Made by a program: the position numbers and the translations under genes | NCBI GenBank assembly: GCA_932521035.1 | Contig: OW051496.1 | Span: forward strand, 8,370,001-8,434,000 | From: Oscheius dolichura | Taxonomy: Eukaryota > Nematoda > Chromadorea > Rhabditida > Rhabditidae | DNA: 64,000 nt | Reading direction: 5' to 3' | Part shown: positions 1 through 11,422 of the stretch, piece after piece | Layout of the letters: each line of letters starts with the position of its first letter | How positions within the stretch are numbered: position 1 is the first letter of the stretch | The notes under the pieces: generated by a model | The model's input: the letters and a program-made list of their open reading frames with translations, nothing else | Told to the model about the DNA's origin: nothing | Database searches by the model: none

Positions 1-829
1 TTCGTCGAGAAGTCAACCTTTCAGACTCGGTAAAGGATCTGAACTTCATTTGGAACATGAAATCTCCGAATCACACAACTTCCTGGATGGCCAGCCATTG
101 CAAGACCGTAAACGCACGAGAGAAGCTGATCCTAAAGGCCAGGGACAGCGGCCTACAGGTATCCCTAATGAAATATTGTACTTTCCCCTCCATATTTTAG
201 ATAGACATTTATGGCAAATGCTACAACGGATCCCAGATTCCAGAGTGCCCAAAAGCCTCCAAAGATTGGGAATTCTGTGCAGGTGCGGCGTTACAGTCAG
301 TGTCATTCTGTTTCCATTCTTCTATTTCATTTTCTAGGAAATACTTCTTCTATTTTTCTTTTGAGAACTCAGTCTGTGTGGACTACGTGACGGAGAAGGT
401 CTACAACTCGTGGAGGTTCTATTTCGCCGTTCCGATAGTCATCAAACGGGAGATTTGCACGAATCTCGGGGTGGGGAAGGCCCTTCTTCAGAAAGTGATA
501 GCTTCAGTTTCCCCCGAAATCCTTTATTGCTCTGGATGACTTCGACTCCATTCAAGATATGGCGAACTTTCTCAATGTGCTAAAAACGAACAAAACGGAA
601 TATTTGAGCTATCACGAATGGAGAAAAAACTACGAGTAAGTTAATTGGCTACAGTACCGCCTATCTTTTGTTTAGAGTTAAAGTGACCCCCCTGAAAACG
701 GGCCTTTGTACTCTTTGTCAAATGTTGAAGGACTCACCTTTACATAAAAATAACTACCCTGATCTCAAGAAGTGGCACTCTGTAAAGACTAATTGTGATA
801 ATGGATATGGCAATAAATATTTAAAATAG
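1..829 (+). CDS. alpha-1,3-fucosyltransferase, GT10 family (3' part)
   Basis: GT10 enzymes transfer fucose from GDP-fucose to GlcNAc residues of glycans in the Golgi. The window opens inside the gene, so the cytoplasmic tail, anchor and N-terminal half are missing. Exons at about 1-158, 201-301, 338-470, 508-635 and 676-829 join in frame. They give TSWMASHCKT, then the family's donor-binding signature FENSVCVDYVTEK, then FPPKSFIALDDF and a C-terminal GLCTLCQML cysteine cluster, ending at TAG 827-829. The second and third introns are only 36-37 bp. The signature and the downstream PP-SFI element are diagnostic of GT10; the exact linkage made (core or antennal, alpha-1,3 or 1,6) cannot be told. 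It is followed by an FkbM methyltransferase on the same strand, the first of many glycan-related neighbours. Confidence 0.9.
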
Positions 830-1203
830 TCCCGAATCCTTCCGGGTTTGTACTAATAGGACAGCTGAAGCGGCCTTTTCGTTGTTTCTAACTAGACAAA
901 CAAGGGGTACAAATCTCGAAAGAAGGGGAGGAGGAGTCCGAAAGGAAGTAGACCTCTATAGAGCCCAAAATGACATGTATGACTCGAGACTCCGATCTAC
1001 CTTGTCTTCATTCTCTGGCTCTCTTTACTCCTTACAGCCAAAATAACGCGGTTTTCATGCTAATTTTCCCAGTCTGGATCAAGGAACAATCCTATATCCC
1101 GTAAAAAAGTGATCTTCCCGTTATTGTCCTTCTGTGTTAGAGAGCTCTCCCCGCCAATTGTTCTTCTGTCCATGATCTAATCGCGCCGCTTCCAAGTTCA
1201 CCT
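830..1203. other. intergenic, no gene seen
   Basis: 374 bp between the fucosyltransferase stop and the next ATG. It has stops in all frames and no recognisable motif; it should hold the 3' UTR of the first gene and the promoter of the second. Confidence 0.6.
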
Positions 1204-2253
1204 ATGTCCCATTCGAGATCCTTTCCCTCTCTATTTTCAAGCCACAAAATCACTGCTTCCAGAATTATGTCCACCCTTCGGTCGAGGAAACTAACTTTCG
1301 ACATAATTATTGCCATACTGTGTCTTTGTTTTCTTACCGTCGTCCTCTACGGCCTGAAAAGTGCCGTAACTTCCTCCGCCAATAAGCCTTCATCTTTTAT
1401 GATTAGAATTTACCAAAAACAGGTACGACTCTCTTCTTTCTCCATAGATTTGAATCCAGGCAGCACAAAGGCGAGGTTTCCTAGCAAATGTTAAAACCGT
1501 TGACAGAGATGAGGGCTACGGTATAATGTACAATGTCCTCGCCCCGGAAGTCTACTGTCCAGAGTTGATAAAAGTCGGAACGACAGAAGATGGCGGCAAA
1601 TGGATGTGTGCTCCATCCAGGTTAGCTCTATTTCTTCAAAAATGAAAGAGATGGTTCCAGACTGCCAGATGATTGTGTAATCTTCGCTCTGGGTATAAAC
1701 GCCGCCATTAGTTACGAAAAGGATCTTCAGGAACACTCGGATCATCGCTGTCGAGTTATTTCCGTTGATTCGGTAGCCGTTCTCCTCTTTCTGTTCTTAT
1801 TCTCCATTTCTAGATAGAACAACCGAAGGAAGTCATCGACGAAGTGGCCGAAATTGGCGGTGTCGTTGTCCATGCCAAGGTTGGAAGCCAAAATAACAAG
1901 GAAAACCGAACGTTGGGCAGTATTCTGGAGAAGGAAGGAGCTCATGAGGTGGAGATAATGAAAATGGACATTGAAGGAGCAGAATTCGAGGCTATGGGAG
2001 ACTTTTTAGAGAAATATACGCCGTCACAGGTTTGACACCTCTATACTAGGCTAGAAAGGCGTTTCAGGTAATGATAGAGATTCACGGGACACCTAAAGAA
2101 GCTGTAGAGATGCTGCATCTTTTCAGTTCCAAAGGATATCTGCTGTTTCATTATGAAATCAACGGAAGGCGCCATCATCTCTGCGAATACGCATTCATTC
2201 ATGATAGCAAGCTGGAACATTACGGGGCCACCTACTTGGCGAGATATTTGTAA
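1204..2253 (+). CDS. FkbM-family (Methyltransf_21) methyltransferase, type II membrane protein
   Basis: Predicted SAM-dependent O-methyltransferase of the nematode FkbM/Methyltransf_21 group, probably acting on glycans in the Golgi lumen. The start at 1204 (or in-frame ATG 1267) gives a short basic tail and a single signal anchor rich in I/L/V. Exons then read LAPEVYCPELIKVG and DGGKWMC, the Cys-containing element typical of worm members. DDCVIFALGINAAISYE and CRVISVDS follow, and MDIEGAEFEAM holds the D-I-E-G-A-E signature. The last exon ends at TAA 2251-2253. Introns are about 25-55 bp. The same architecture recurs in two genes at the right end of the window (61592-62651 and 63236-64000). 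Acceptor substrate unknown. Confidence 0.87.
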
Positions 2254-2302
2254 ATATACTATTTTATTAGAGAGAATTAACCTATCATCAGTACAGCTAA
2301 TA

Positions 2303-3496
2303 CAGTCCGGTCAAAAATGATATATCCACCCTATTTTTGGGGGCTAGAGCACGGTCTTTAGACCTTTCGGAAAAACTGCAAGCGCCACTGGATTCCCCAA
2401 CCTCAAAAACCCCCGAGGGAAAAAAACCACCAAGTGTGTGCCCGTTATGCTAAAGTTACGTCATTATTTCGAAAAACAGGCGGTCAAAAAAGATATATCC
2501 ACTCAAACAAAAGGTAACAAAACAACGGTTTATTCAACATTCCCTCACTCAATAACCGGTCGGTGCTCCCTGGCGAGCTCCGACTTCAAATAAGCGACGA
2601 GGAATCGACTCGGCCAACTTTTTCAACAGGGCTACGTCCAATTTGTTCCACTCCTGTTGGATGGAGGTCTTCAGCTCGGCGACGGTCGCATACTGGCACC
2701 CTCCTGCGTAGACCCGGCGGACCAAAATCCCGAAAAGGTTCTCTACGGGGTTCAGGTCAGGACTGCACGCAGGCCAGTCCATCACTGTCACGTTCCTTTT
2801 GTCAACTGGGCGGTATGGAACAGAGCAAAATCGATCCGTTTCTTCTTGTGCGCGGCTGTCAGAGCCGGTGCCTTTCTCATAACCCTCCGCACGACATTTC
2901 CAGTCCTCAATAAGGAATTTCTGACGGTGTTTTTCGACACTTGGAGGCCGAGGTTGCTCTTGATCCTGAGAAGAGAAATCTGCTTATTGCTTGCTGCTCG
3001 CTGGATAGCTCGGTCATCACGAGGAGAGAGCTTCTTCGGCCTACCAGAGGACTTCTGAGTGCCATACACCGTCGGATTCTTGCAGTAATTGTTGATGACA
3101 CCGTGTGTACGTCCGAGAATCTTCGCTATCTTCCTTCGAGACGTGCTGACAACAAGAAGAGCATCGATCTGTGCTCTTTCTGCCGGAGACAACTGCTTCC
3201 CGTGACCCATGTTGATGAAGAGAGAATGGAACCATTTCTGACGCTCATGGTATGGTTTTTGCGTGTTGAATGACGTAAAACGGAGGTAACTGCCAGGTGG
3301 ATATATCTTTTTTGGCCGCCTGTTTTTCGAAATAATGACGTAACTTTAGCATAACGGGCACACACTTGGTGATTTTTTTCCCTCGGGGGTTTTTGAGGTC
3401 GGGGAATCGAGTGGCGCTTGCAGTTTTTCCGAAAAGTCTAAAGACCGTGCTCTAGTCCCCAAAAATAGGGTGGATATATCATTTTTGACCGGACTG
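2303..3496. mobile_element. Tc3-like DNA transposon, internally deleted, with ~200-bp terminal inverted repeats
   Basis: A 1194-bp element flanked by TA on both sides (2301-2302 and 3497-3498), the Tc1/mariner target duplication. Ends are CAGTCCGGTCAAAAATGATA and its complement. The inverted repeats run about 2303-2503 and 3297-3496 with few mismatches. Each repeat holds two copies of a motif of the form CGGTCAAAAAnGATATATCC, one at the tip and one at the inner edge about 175 bp away, the two-site arrangement known for Tc3. It sits between the FkbM and DUF1647 genes. The small number of differences between the arms suggests a fairly recent insertion. Confidence 0.93.
2549..3210 (-). pseudogene. 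Tc3-like transposase, catalytic core deleted
   Basis: Reading leftward from ATG 3210, about 140 residues match the N-terminal bipartite HTH DNA-binding region of Tc3 transposases (ERAQIDALLVVSTSRRKIAK, then SGRPKKLSPRDDRAI, then a Tc3-type second HTH). It stops near 2788. Shifted by one frame, the sequence resumes with VMDWPACSPDLNPVENLFG and runs to the natural C terminus and stop near 2549. The roughly 100-120 residues between, with the first two acidic residues of the DDE/D triad, are absent; only the PDLNPVEN acidic end is left. The deletion junction also breaks the frame, so the protein is inactive. The element could move only with transposase supplied in trans. Confidence 0.9.
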
Positions 3497-3498
3497 TA

Positions 3499-4009
3499 GG
3501 TGTTAAACATTAGATCAGTCAAAATATCCTGCAAGTAATAAGGCCTGAGATACTTTCTTGAGGGTCATAGGCCAAAACACGAAAAATAAGTGCATCGGGA
3601 AGCGGATCCGGGTTGTCACTGGGATCTCCGTAATCAGTTTCTTCCCCCGTTCCCCATCAGCTGGTTTTTATTTCTTCCTTCTTCGCAGTTCCCTGACTTT
3701 GCCTTGATATTCCTTTTTTATCTCGCTACGGACTTTCCAGGACTAAATTTCAACCGCCAAAAGTTCACTCACTAAAAGGAAGTCGTGTTCAGTAGATGAG
3801 AAGATGAATCGCCGTGGCTTTTCCGATCACGAAGAGGAGATATAGCAGATGTCGTATTTCTGCTCTTATTCTTGCATATATTGACCGGCAGTGAAAATGT
3901 TTAGACCATCATTAGGTCGCCCTATTTATAACCTGAAAATGAAACCATCACTTTGCCAACTCGATATCAGGGGTTCGTGAGGCAGTTGATCCACCTTTAC
4001 AGCTCAGCC
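3499..4009. other. intergenic with a TATA box
   Basis: No coding sequence recognised. It contains TATTTATAA at 3923-3931, about 80 bp upstream of the DUF1647 start codon, which is a plausible core promoter. Confidence 0.5.
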
Positions 4010-5459
4010 ATGCAAGCTCCCTTCGAATCGCCTGAAGACACCTCTTTCCGAAAAAAGGCCTTCTCCTCTCTTACTTTCAATGTAGCGAAGAATAAAGTGG
4101 ACCTCTTCATCGGCCTCGTGAGTTCATTTCCTATAAAAACATGCATTTTTAGGCTTTTGTAACACTTTTTGTCTTGGTACCTTATTATCTCTATATGGCG
4201 ACGGATTCCAATGAAGTAGACGCAAGAAATAAGACACAGTTACCAGTAATACAGTACTTTAATTCTACCCAATCATTTGACGAGTCATATAATTCTTATT
4301 TAACAGAATTAGGTGAGGCATCCACCGTTTGTATAGAATAATACGTTTAGGACTCCAGGGAAACGCAGAATATGTAGATTTGACTCAACCGCTACCTCCG
4401 GTGACTTTTGTAACTGCTTTTTCGGAGAATCATGCTGCCGAAGGAAGAGCTCTCCTTACTCGATTTGCAACTGATCATCCCGACTGGAAAGTATACATTT
4501 ATGACATGGGAATGAGAAACAATACGAGGAAGAGCTTTGAGGTAAGCAGTAAGGATCCAGATTAGGGGGAGAATACAGTATTTTAGAAAGCATGTAATGT
4601 AGCGGAAGTGCGTGATATTGACTTGGCTCATTTCGGGGTCCATGAAAACTTGTTCACTTACAGATGGAAACCAATAATTATCGCGGTAGATCCAGCCAGA
4701 TATTTCCAAATTTCAATGAGATTCAGACTGTTCTGAAAGAATTCCCTGTGGTGTTTTGGATAGATACCTCGACGTTTTTTGCGGGAAATATGACAATTGA
4801 CGACTTTATGGACAGGGTCAATGTTACCGATTACAAGGTAGTTCTTTGGGAAAAGATAGAAACCAGAATCCGTCTAGGGACCACATGTTTATGTGTTTGA
4901 AGCTACACGACACAGTAATTACGCCGTGACTTCACCAGGTTACATTTCTTATTCCTGATGGTTAATTAAAGGTCTCAGGAATGTTTAACTATTTGGCCCC
5001 TCAAGGAGATATTTATAGCAAGCAGTATCACGCAAATAAGCAACTCTACGTGAGGACGAAGGCAACCTACGAGTTGGTGTTAAAATGGCCAGTTTTAAGT
5101 TTTATAACTATCGTATCCTTTTTAAAATGGAAGCCATAGTGATCTTGTTATGATCAAAAAAGTCTTTTAGGTACGTCCTCTGTGCTCTGGAAGGCTCCTG
5201 TATGGCCCCGGAAGGACATGAATTGTACTGTCACTTTAATCAGAAGGATAAAATTTATACCTACGCTAACTGCCATAGGTAAAAGGCTTTGCTTACAGAA
5301 GGAAACTAGAATTTTAGGTACGATCAGTCAGCAATAAGTATCATCCTTTCTCCCTATCCGAGAAACTACATGGGTGGTTGGGCTGCTGATTTCCTGTGGA
5401 CTCAACGAGAAATTACGGCGACGGAGAAGGAACTCGCTGAGGCTTGCAAAGCAACCTGA
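4010..5459 (+). CDS. DUF1647-family type II membrane protein (glycosyltransferase-like)
   Basis: DUF1647 is a nematode-expanded family predicted to be Golgi glycosyltransferase-like; no reaction is established. Translation from ATG 4010 gives a short tail, then [20 protein letters not shown], a signal anchor assembled across the first short intron. The lumenal part reads [41 protein letters not shown] and [13 protein letters not shown] (the aspartate-containing element), then [31 protein letters not shown], and a stop at 5457-5459. Each block matches the family order. A short intron-3' exon junction near 4732 and the region 5100-5170 are my least certain joins. An upstream in-frame TTG at 3953 was not used because an ATG lies 57 bases further in. 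Confidence 0.82.
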
Positions 5460-5640
5460 AAATAATAATAAAGATTTGTGGCAAGTTTCCGTTTTTCTCT
5501 CTCTTTTTTATCGAAAAGAAGGTGAAAACAGACGGATCAAAGATCAAAGACATGACCCTTACTTGCGTTACAATCGCCGCAAGGCCATCTTCGTGGCCCC
5601 GGCTCCTCCCACCAAGGTCTTCCATTTTCAACTGGACAAC

Positions 5641-6558
5641 ATGCAGCTGGTAACCTTGGCTAATCTTCCGGAAGGCCTGTCCGATGTCATCAACTCCCTT
5701 CAAGTTGTGGAAAGTCGGGTAGAAGGAAGGGTACGTGCTCCACTTTTACTCAAAGATATTCCAAATTTAGAAAAATTGGGCGCTTGAAAGAAAAGCGGAT
5801 TCCTACGATTTGTTTAACTTGTGGTCATCTGGTATGTTGAATAACATAGAATATGTGGAGAGTATCAAGGAATACACTGACCTATCAAAAGAGGATCAGG
5901 TTTTTTGTCATTTATTTCTTGACTGGTCATCTTTGCAGGTAGCCTTGTTCCTGGCGAACTATCCCCTCTACAGCTGGTTTCCATGTATCTATAAATGCTA
6001 TGAAATGGAAGCAGAGGCTATCCCACTGGGAGACGGAACCTATCTCCCGGCTGAAAAAGAAGATTACAACCATCTCAGACCAGCGTAAGCCTTGGGGAAA
6101 ATTGAGAAAATAACCTAAAATTAGATGGGAAGAACTCTACGGAACAGTTGGAAGTCGTCTGATGAACGAGGTTGTCGCTAAAATGAAGGAGATCGACCTG
6201 ACCAAGGAGGAGTACCTTATTCTTCGAGCACTGGCCCTCATGACCCCTGGTATAAACTACCCACAACTTATACATTCAAATTTAGGCGACTACCTCTCCC
6301 AAGAATCATATAAAGCCGTTGAAACAATGAATTCGGCACTTCAAACGGCAATTCTAGAGGGAAGAGAGAGATCGACAGAGGATTTTCAGGCAGGTATTGA
6401 GGAGATTTTGAAGACGCTCATGGTGAGTGAATATTTTTTCTTCTGGTGATTGGTTCTATTTCCAGGACATCGGAAGTTTTGAAACCCGCGAGCTGGTGCA
6501 TTTGGCGCCGCCTCGTCAAGAAGAACTGGTTCTATTCAAGGGAGTTGCAGGCGGTTAA
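5641..6558 (+). CDS. nuclear hormone receptor ligand-binding domain protein without DNA-binding domain (copy 1)
   Basis: Six exons encode about 230 residues that fit a worm-type nuclear-receptor LBD. YVESIKEYTDLSKEDQVALF is the helix 3-5 region with the DQ element, followed by an aromatic-rich segment (YPLYSWFP). Next come LPAEKEDYNH, and MKEIDLTKEEYLILRALALM, the helix 7-8 region whose 'LT-x-EEY-x-L-x-A' pattern is typical. No zinc-finger DNA-binding domain is encoded, and only about 180 bp separates the ATG from the DUF1647 stop. Upstream of the ATG the same frame stays open and contains RYNRRKAIF, which may be the decayed end of a second zinc finger. A close paralogue lies at 28184-29109 and a more distant one at 11423-12440. 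It may act as a ligand-binding or dominant-interfering partner; inference only. Confidence 0.75.
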
Positions 6559-7378
6559 TTAGACTCTTTGTATTGAATTCTATACCACCAGAATAAACCT
6601 CTATTCATAATAACTGCGCCCGGAATAGCATCCAGCTGTGGGGCAGGCCATTTTCGCCATTACGGCGTGAGCTAAAAATGACCCAGAAACTGACCCCGAC
6701 TGTACCCTGGAACTAACAAGCAGTTGTCGACCACCCGCCGACTTTCAGTCGCGCACCCATTTTCAGAGAACGGCTATAGTCTCAAGAAAAAAGACGACAT
6801 TTAAAGGTCTCACATTTAGCTGCGGGTCGAACTTACGATCAATTTTTTCTTCTTGGCAGCCGAAAAATGTCACCGCGCCCCGCTGCTAGGATTTTTTTGA
6901 ATTTCGTTTTTTTTTCTTGTAACGCATGACAACATGACATGTAACGCATGACATGTATCAAGCGTAGAAACAAATTTAAGCCCTCTGCGATCTATGGATC
7001 AAAAGGTATGAGACCGACAAAATGAGTGACCCTCTCTCTCACAAACGTTAGCCAAATAAGGCACTTTAAGTTCGCGACCTTCTCTTGTGAGAAGAATTTG
7101 GGTGACAATAGACAGATCAGTGTCGAAAGGATGACGTTAGTTGCGATCAAATATCATGGCTGGCCACTAGTACGGTCAAGGACGACTTGAATCACGGATG
7201 TTGATGGATATTGGGAAACTTTCGTAGGACGGAAAGCAAGAGCCCAATTTTTAGTAAGAAGACCGAAAAGAATACTTCTCTTTTAATACCTATATCTGTT
7301 CGGCTAAAAAATGGTTTATTACGTGTACCAAGTTCTTTCTTTCTAAAAAAATTGAAAGGTAACAGTTTTGGAAAAAAA
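6559..7378. other. intergenic, AT-rich, short direct repeats
   Basis: No gene recognised. Around 6920-6960 the string GTAACGCATGACA occurs in overlapping direct copies. The segment 6640-6900 has no open frame of note. Confidence 0.5.
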
Positions 7379-8520
7379 CTAGGATACTTCTTCGAAAAAA
7401 AAAACAATTATCACCCAAGATTCAAATTTATTTAAAAATTTACGCCTTATAAAAAACGACAATAATCTGCTCGTTTTTGGAAGTTCTACTCTATAAATCG
7501 GCTCTGCCTGCTTATTAGAAATATTGACTCTGCAGACTGCTTTGTTATGTGGAAACGAACATTTCACTGTAAATTTCTCTCTGCTACACTTTGTTATAAT
7601 AGGATCAAATTGCCGATATTTCTCAAGTCACTGCTCTCTTGAAGGTAATGTTTCCTTTTCCCTGGGTTCTATGGTTACCTTAAAGCCCTGGAGCAACGAG
7701 TTAGAGTTCAAATACTGAAAGTGGGAAATCTAGACCCCTGGCTTGACTACCTTCAGGATGTCTCTGACTATCGGCACGCAGTTGGCTGTTCCAAGATTCC
7801 TTATAGCCACTTGAAAGTCCACCCAGACCCATTTCGTCAGGGTCCGTGCCATGGCGTCCATAGCTTCATAGGGCCATAAGTTCAGCCACAGATCTCTATG
7901 TTCCTAAAAATATTGGTTAGAATTTTAGGGCGTCAGGTAAAAAAAACACAGAACACAATAGTCTGCGACCTCCAAACATACCGGTAGCTTGGCCTCAAAG
8001 ATGGCTTCATACTGAAATGTTCCCAAGCTATCCTAGGCGATATCTTCCGGCTGTAGAGTGTTGTAAAGCATAATACAGTGTTCTTTGGGCATATTCTTGA
8101 ACGTCATCACCATACTGCTCGTAATGCGGTTCTTCTTTAAAGCATCGCACAGTCCTTCAATATTCTCTGCGGCTAAATATTCAATATTATGAAAAGGGAA
8201 AAGGATTAACTATATATTGCAAGAAAGCTGAACCGAACTCCGCAAGAGCTTTTAAAAGGAGGTTTGCGCAAAGCATGGAAAAAGAGCCCAAACGATCCGT
8301 CTACTTTCTCCTAGTCCACAAGGAAAACTTTATTCACATAGACTTTGCCTTTTTCAGTCATCTGTTCCATAATCCGACATGTTATTTTTAACCGGAAGAA
8401 GCTGTTACATTCAAGCTAAAATGGCGAAATTCTGAGAATAATCAAAAATAAAAACAGAACCTTAGCCACAATTTTTTGCTGAAGAAGCAGGGGAAGACTC
8501 CTCAATGGGAAACGGTTCCT
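7379..8520 (-). pseudogene. F-box-like family member, decayed
   Basis: A dead member of the family that forms the array at 35.6-47.3 kb. Read leftward, five exon remnants appear in the right order. They are FPLRSLPLLLQQKIVAK (F-box start, near 8515-8463); LECNSFFRLKITCRIMEQM (F-box end, near 8420); an exon with CDALKKNRITSS and YEAIFEAKLP (near 8170-7980); one with LWLNLWPYEAMDAMARTL (near 7900-7760); and a C-terminal exon with TVKCSFPHNKAVCRVNI (near 7715-7379). In-frame stops interrupt the second, third and last of these (TAG, TAG, TGA), and no ATG precedes the first. It lies 27 kb from the living array. Confidence 0.8.
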
Positions 8521-8790
8521 TCGGCAGAGGGAGAATGGAAGAAGAACACATTGCCAGGGAAAAGAGAACAATGCTATTCAGCAGCTATCGATTTGACAAA
8601 ATTTTTACTTTTAGAAGACAGAAGAAAACGCAAAGCGAAATGCTGTCAATTGAAAGGAAGTGTGTATGTTTGAGGTTTGAGAGCGGATTGACCAGTTCCT
8701 ACTGAGTCCGCGCTTTAAACATAAAATCGAGGGTGGCAAGATTTTATTCTAATGTACACATAATTCTTTGAACGCCAGTTACCATAAAAT

Positions 8791-9147
8791 TTAAATGGTG
8801 TCAAGGATATTGTCAGTTTTAACCGTATTCAGCTGTTTACTGATCGATAGAGCTTTTCGCGTCTCGTCGTCTCTAACTCCCTTCAAGATTGCGAAGCGAA
8901 TGCTCAGAAGATCCTGAGATCCAACCGCTCTCAATTCGCTGAAAATTACGGTGCCTATGAAATTTTGGGTAAACAAAATACCTGGCATCATTCACAGGCC
9001 CCATGATATTCCTGTAGCCTTTGAGGAACTTCTCACAAAGTCTGAAAAGGGGGGCTACATTTCAGAAGAGTAGGAAAAAGCTTACTTGGCTTTTTCGGAG
9101 GCCTGTTGTTGTTCTAGAGACAACTTACAGATTTGTTCTGGATTCAT
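8791..9147 (-). CDS. small helical protein, family of three in this window (copy A)
   Basis: Three exons give roughly 90 residues: MNPEQICKLSLEQQQASEKA, then LCEKFLKGYRNIMGPVND, then a last exon with GSQDLLSIRFAILKGVRDDE and a stop at 8791-8793. I do not recognise the family. The exon boundaries, the QQQA core, the IMGPVND segment and the SxQDLLSIRF-ILKGVRDDE block are shared with copy B (26409-26748), and in weaker form with copy C (27377-27762). The sequence is hydrophilic, predicted helical, with no signal peptide. Conservation of the last block against a more variable N terminus argues for real coding function. It is not part of an obvious operon. Confidence 0.65.
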
Positions 9148-9611
9148 GGTTTTTTTTAGCTGGAGAAGTGATGTTCGATGTCCTCTTATATGGGTCGTCG
9201 ACTTCCCGATGCGGACAAATCAATCTGCAAGATCAATTTACGGGAAAGTCCAAGTCAAACAGACTTCAGTGAATGTATACAAAAATGAGGAGCCTATCTA
9301 ATTGCCGGAATGAGTTTTCTTCAAATTTATGGAAGTGAACGCCCCATTTCGAGGTTATTTCCAGTAAAATCCGGGTTCAAACTGTTTACTTCTATAAAAA
9401 TGACGTTGCGATAAGTATCTACCTATGCTGCTTGAGTTCTGGAGAACTGGTTCCAATTTTGCATATTGTGCATTACAGTATGTACCCCTGATCCTGCTGA
9501 ACCTTAGAAAAATGGACTTATGCTTTCATCCGCCTCAAGTCCGCTATCCGCTTGAACATCTCGCTTGGCAGATGAACAAAGCCCAAAAGAAAAGTGACAG
9601 TGAAGCTTCTC
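9148..9611. other. intergenic between divergent genes
   Basis: Separates the minus-strand small-protein gene from the plus-strand DUF268 gene, so it should carry both promoters. No TATA-like motif stands out and no coding sequence is recognised. Confidence 0.45.
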
Positions 9612-11028
9612 ATGACTTTGGCTAAAGTTAGACTCACCTATCACCATATTATCTCATCTTTACGAAGAAGTTGGTGGAAATATTTGACCGCTCTAGTGAT
9701 ATGTCTCCTACCAGGGTGTGTCTACCTCCTCTTGCCTACTGATGAAGATTTGTGAGTCTCTTCCTGATTTTGGGCGAAATTAGTATATTTAGCCCTCTTA
9801 TCCATACCCCAAGAGGTAATTTGACCTATGCTGAGATAGAGGAACAGTTATTCATCCCAATGGGCTACAAAATCAAGAGGAAGAAGATTGTTCCAGTCCT
9901 GGACTACACCCCAGAACTGAAATGTTCCAATGTGAGTGCCATTTGAATTGAGAAGAAACGAAAAGACATAGGTCTTCAATGGATGGTTAGAAAGCCAGGC
10001 AAAGGCGAACAGATCTCAATTCCAAATCGACTGGTGGATGACGGACTGGTATACATTGAACAGTTATCTCGAGATGATCGCGGTACACAATTCTAAGCGC
10101 TAATACTCAAGCTTCCCTTTGTAGGCACCCTTTCCTAAGGAAGAGAGATGTGGAATCCGTTTTTCGATCTGGTCAAAGGCAAAAATAAACGCGTTGGTTG
10201 AAAAGGATGTCCGGCTGCTGGATAAATATAAAGGAGAGGGAAGTGAGTGGTTGTTGTTAGCGGGAGATCCACTAAAGTGATGGTAATGGGATCCAAAGAA
10301 AACGTTGAGATTGTTTATGACTTTGGAGCGAGTCCTTCTCCTTTTAAGATCACCCAATGGCAAAAACTATCCACTAAAATTATCAGAATACCTATTTCAG
10401 TAGCAATGTACACGGCTATGGATCGGTACTCTTCGACGATCCGGGGAAAGGCCGGGATTGTTACTGGTTCAGTGGATCCTTGGATAGAAATCTTCCCCTT
10501 GAAGCTGAACGCCAGCCATGTGACCACAATGCAGTCGACAACAATCGTAGCCAAACATCCAAAGATTAGCTATGAAATCCCGGAAAAGGCGGCCAAATCC
10601 TATCAGAAGTAAGGATCCTCTGATCGCATATTATTCTTCAGACATGTGGAAGCCTACGACTGGGCCGCCTCCTTTTCTATTGTTGAGCACATTGGCTTGG
10701 GAAGATTTGGCGAAGCTCTAGACCCAAATGGAGACTTGACGGAAGTCAAGAAGATCTACTGTATGCTGAAGAAAGAGGGTTATTTCTTCTTGGGAGTCAG
10801 GCTAGGCTTTGACTCTATCTACACCAACTGGTACAGGATCTACGGCCGAGTGCGGCTGGCCCTCCTGTTGGCTGGTTTGTCCGTACTTGTGCTTATCTCA
10901 TTTCCGTAGGATTTGATCTCGTTGACGTGTTCTACAAGGACGAATGGTCTTCGACGGATGAAATCGACTTCGCGAAAGGAGAAGACGGCAATCAGAAACA
11001 TTATGTACTGGTTTTACGAAAGCGATAG
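9612..11028 (+). CDS. DUF268-family type II membrane protein (methyltransferase-like)
   Basis: DUF268 is a nematode-enriched family with a methyltransferase-like fold; the reaction is not established. ATG 9612 gives a short basic tail and WWKYLTALVICLLPGCVYLL, a signal anchor. Later exons contain NGWLESQAKANRS, then AGIVTGSVDPWIEIFPLKLN and ASHVTTMQST, and the strongly conserved FSIVEHIGLGRFGEALDPNG, GDLTEVKKIYCMLKKEGYFF and NWYRIYGRVRLALLLAGFDL. It ends at TAG 11026-11028. The exon arrangement around 10230-10300 is uncertain: the reading frame changes there, and the only GT-AG pair in the short gap would make an impossibly small intron, so a longer intron or a frameshift is possible. It belongs with the glycan-modifying neighbours. 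Confidence 0.78.
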
Positions 11029-11422
11029 AAAATATCCTATTGTTGTATAGAGAAAAATTGCACTTTATTCATATGTTTGCATAAAATATTCGGGTATCTA
11101 TCCCTGATGGTGTCTGGGTGAGGCTGAGTAGAACTGATGTAAGGGGATGGGTCCATCCTATCCTAATTTCCTCAAGACATTTTTTCTTAAATTATAGTCT
11201 TTTATCGTTCCCAATATGGGCTGAAGACATAAAAAGCTGCGGAAACCTCCAATCAGTGGTTCTACTCTTCTTGGTCAGGTCAACCTGTGAAAGAGCCGCT
11301 TCCTCCGCATCAAGTGCGATAACTAGCTTAACATGATTCTAAAATGGAGGTTTCGAATTAAAGTGATATTCACGGAAAGTCCCTTTTATTTTGCGCGCCG
11401 TGACTCTGATCTCGGCTAGCGA
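11029..11422. other. intergenic
   Basis: 394 bp with a poly(A)-like AATA-rich start and no recognised gene. One short open frame (11118-11336) has no supporting similarity. Confidence 0.4.

Noticed and set aside
2563-3058. Plus-strand frames within the Tc3-like element
   Set aside because: The minus strand matches Tc3 transposase clearly; plus frames are shadows.
7192-7435. Overlapping open frames on both strands, Lys/Phe-rich
   Set aside because: AT-rich low-complexity sequence (A/T runs) with no motif; the part left of 7379 is just beyond the F-box pseudogene.
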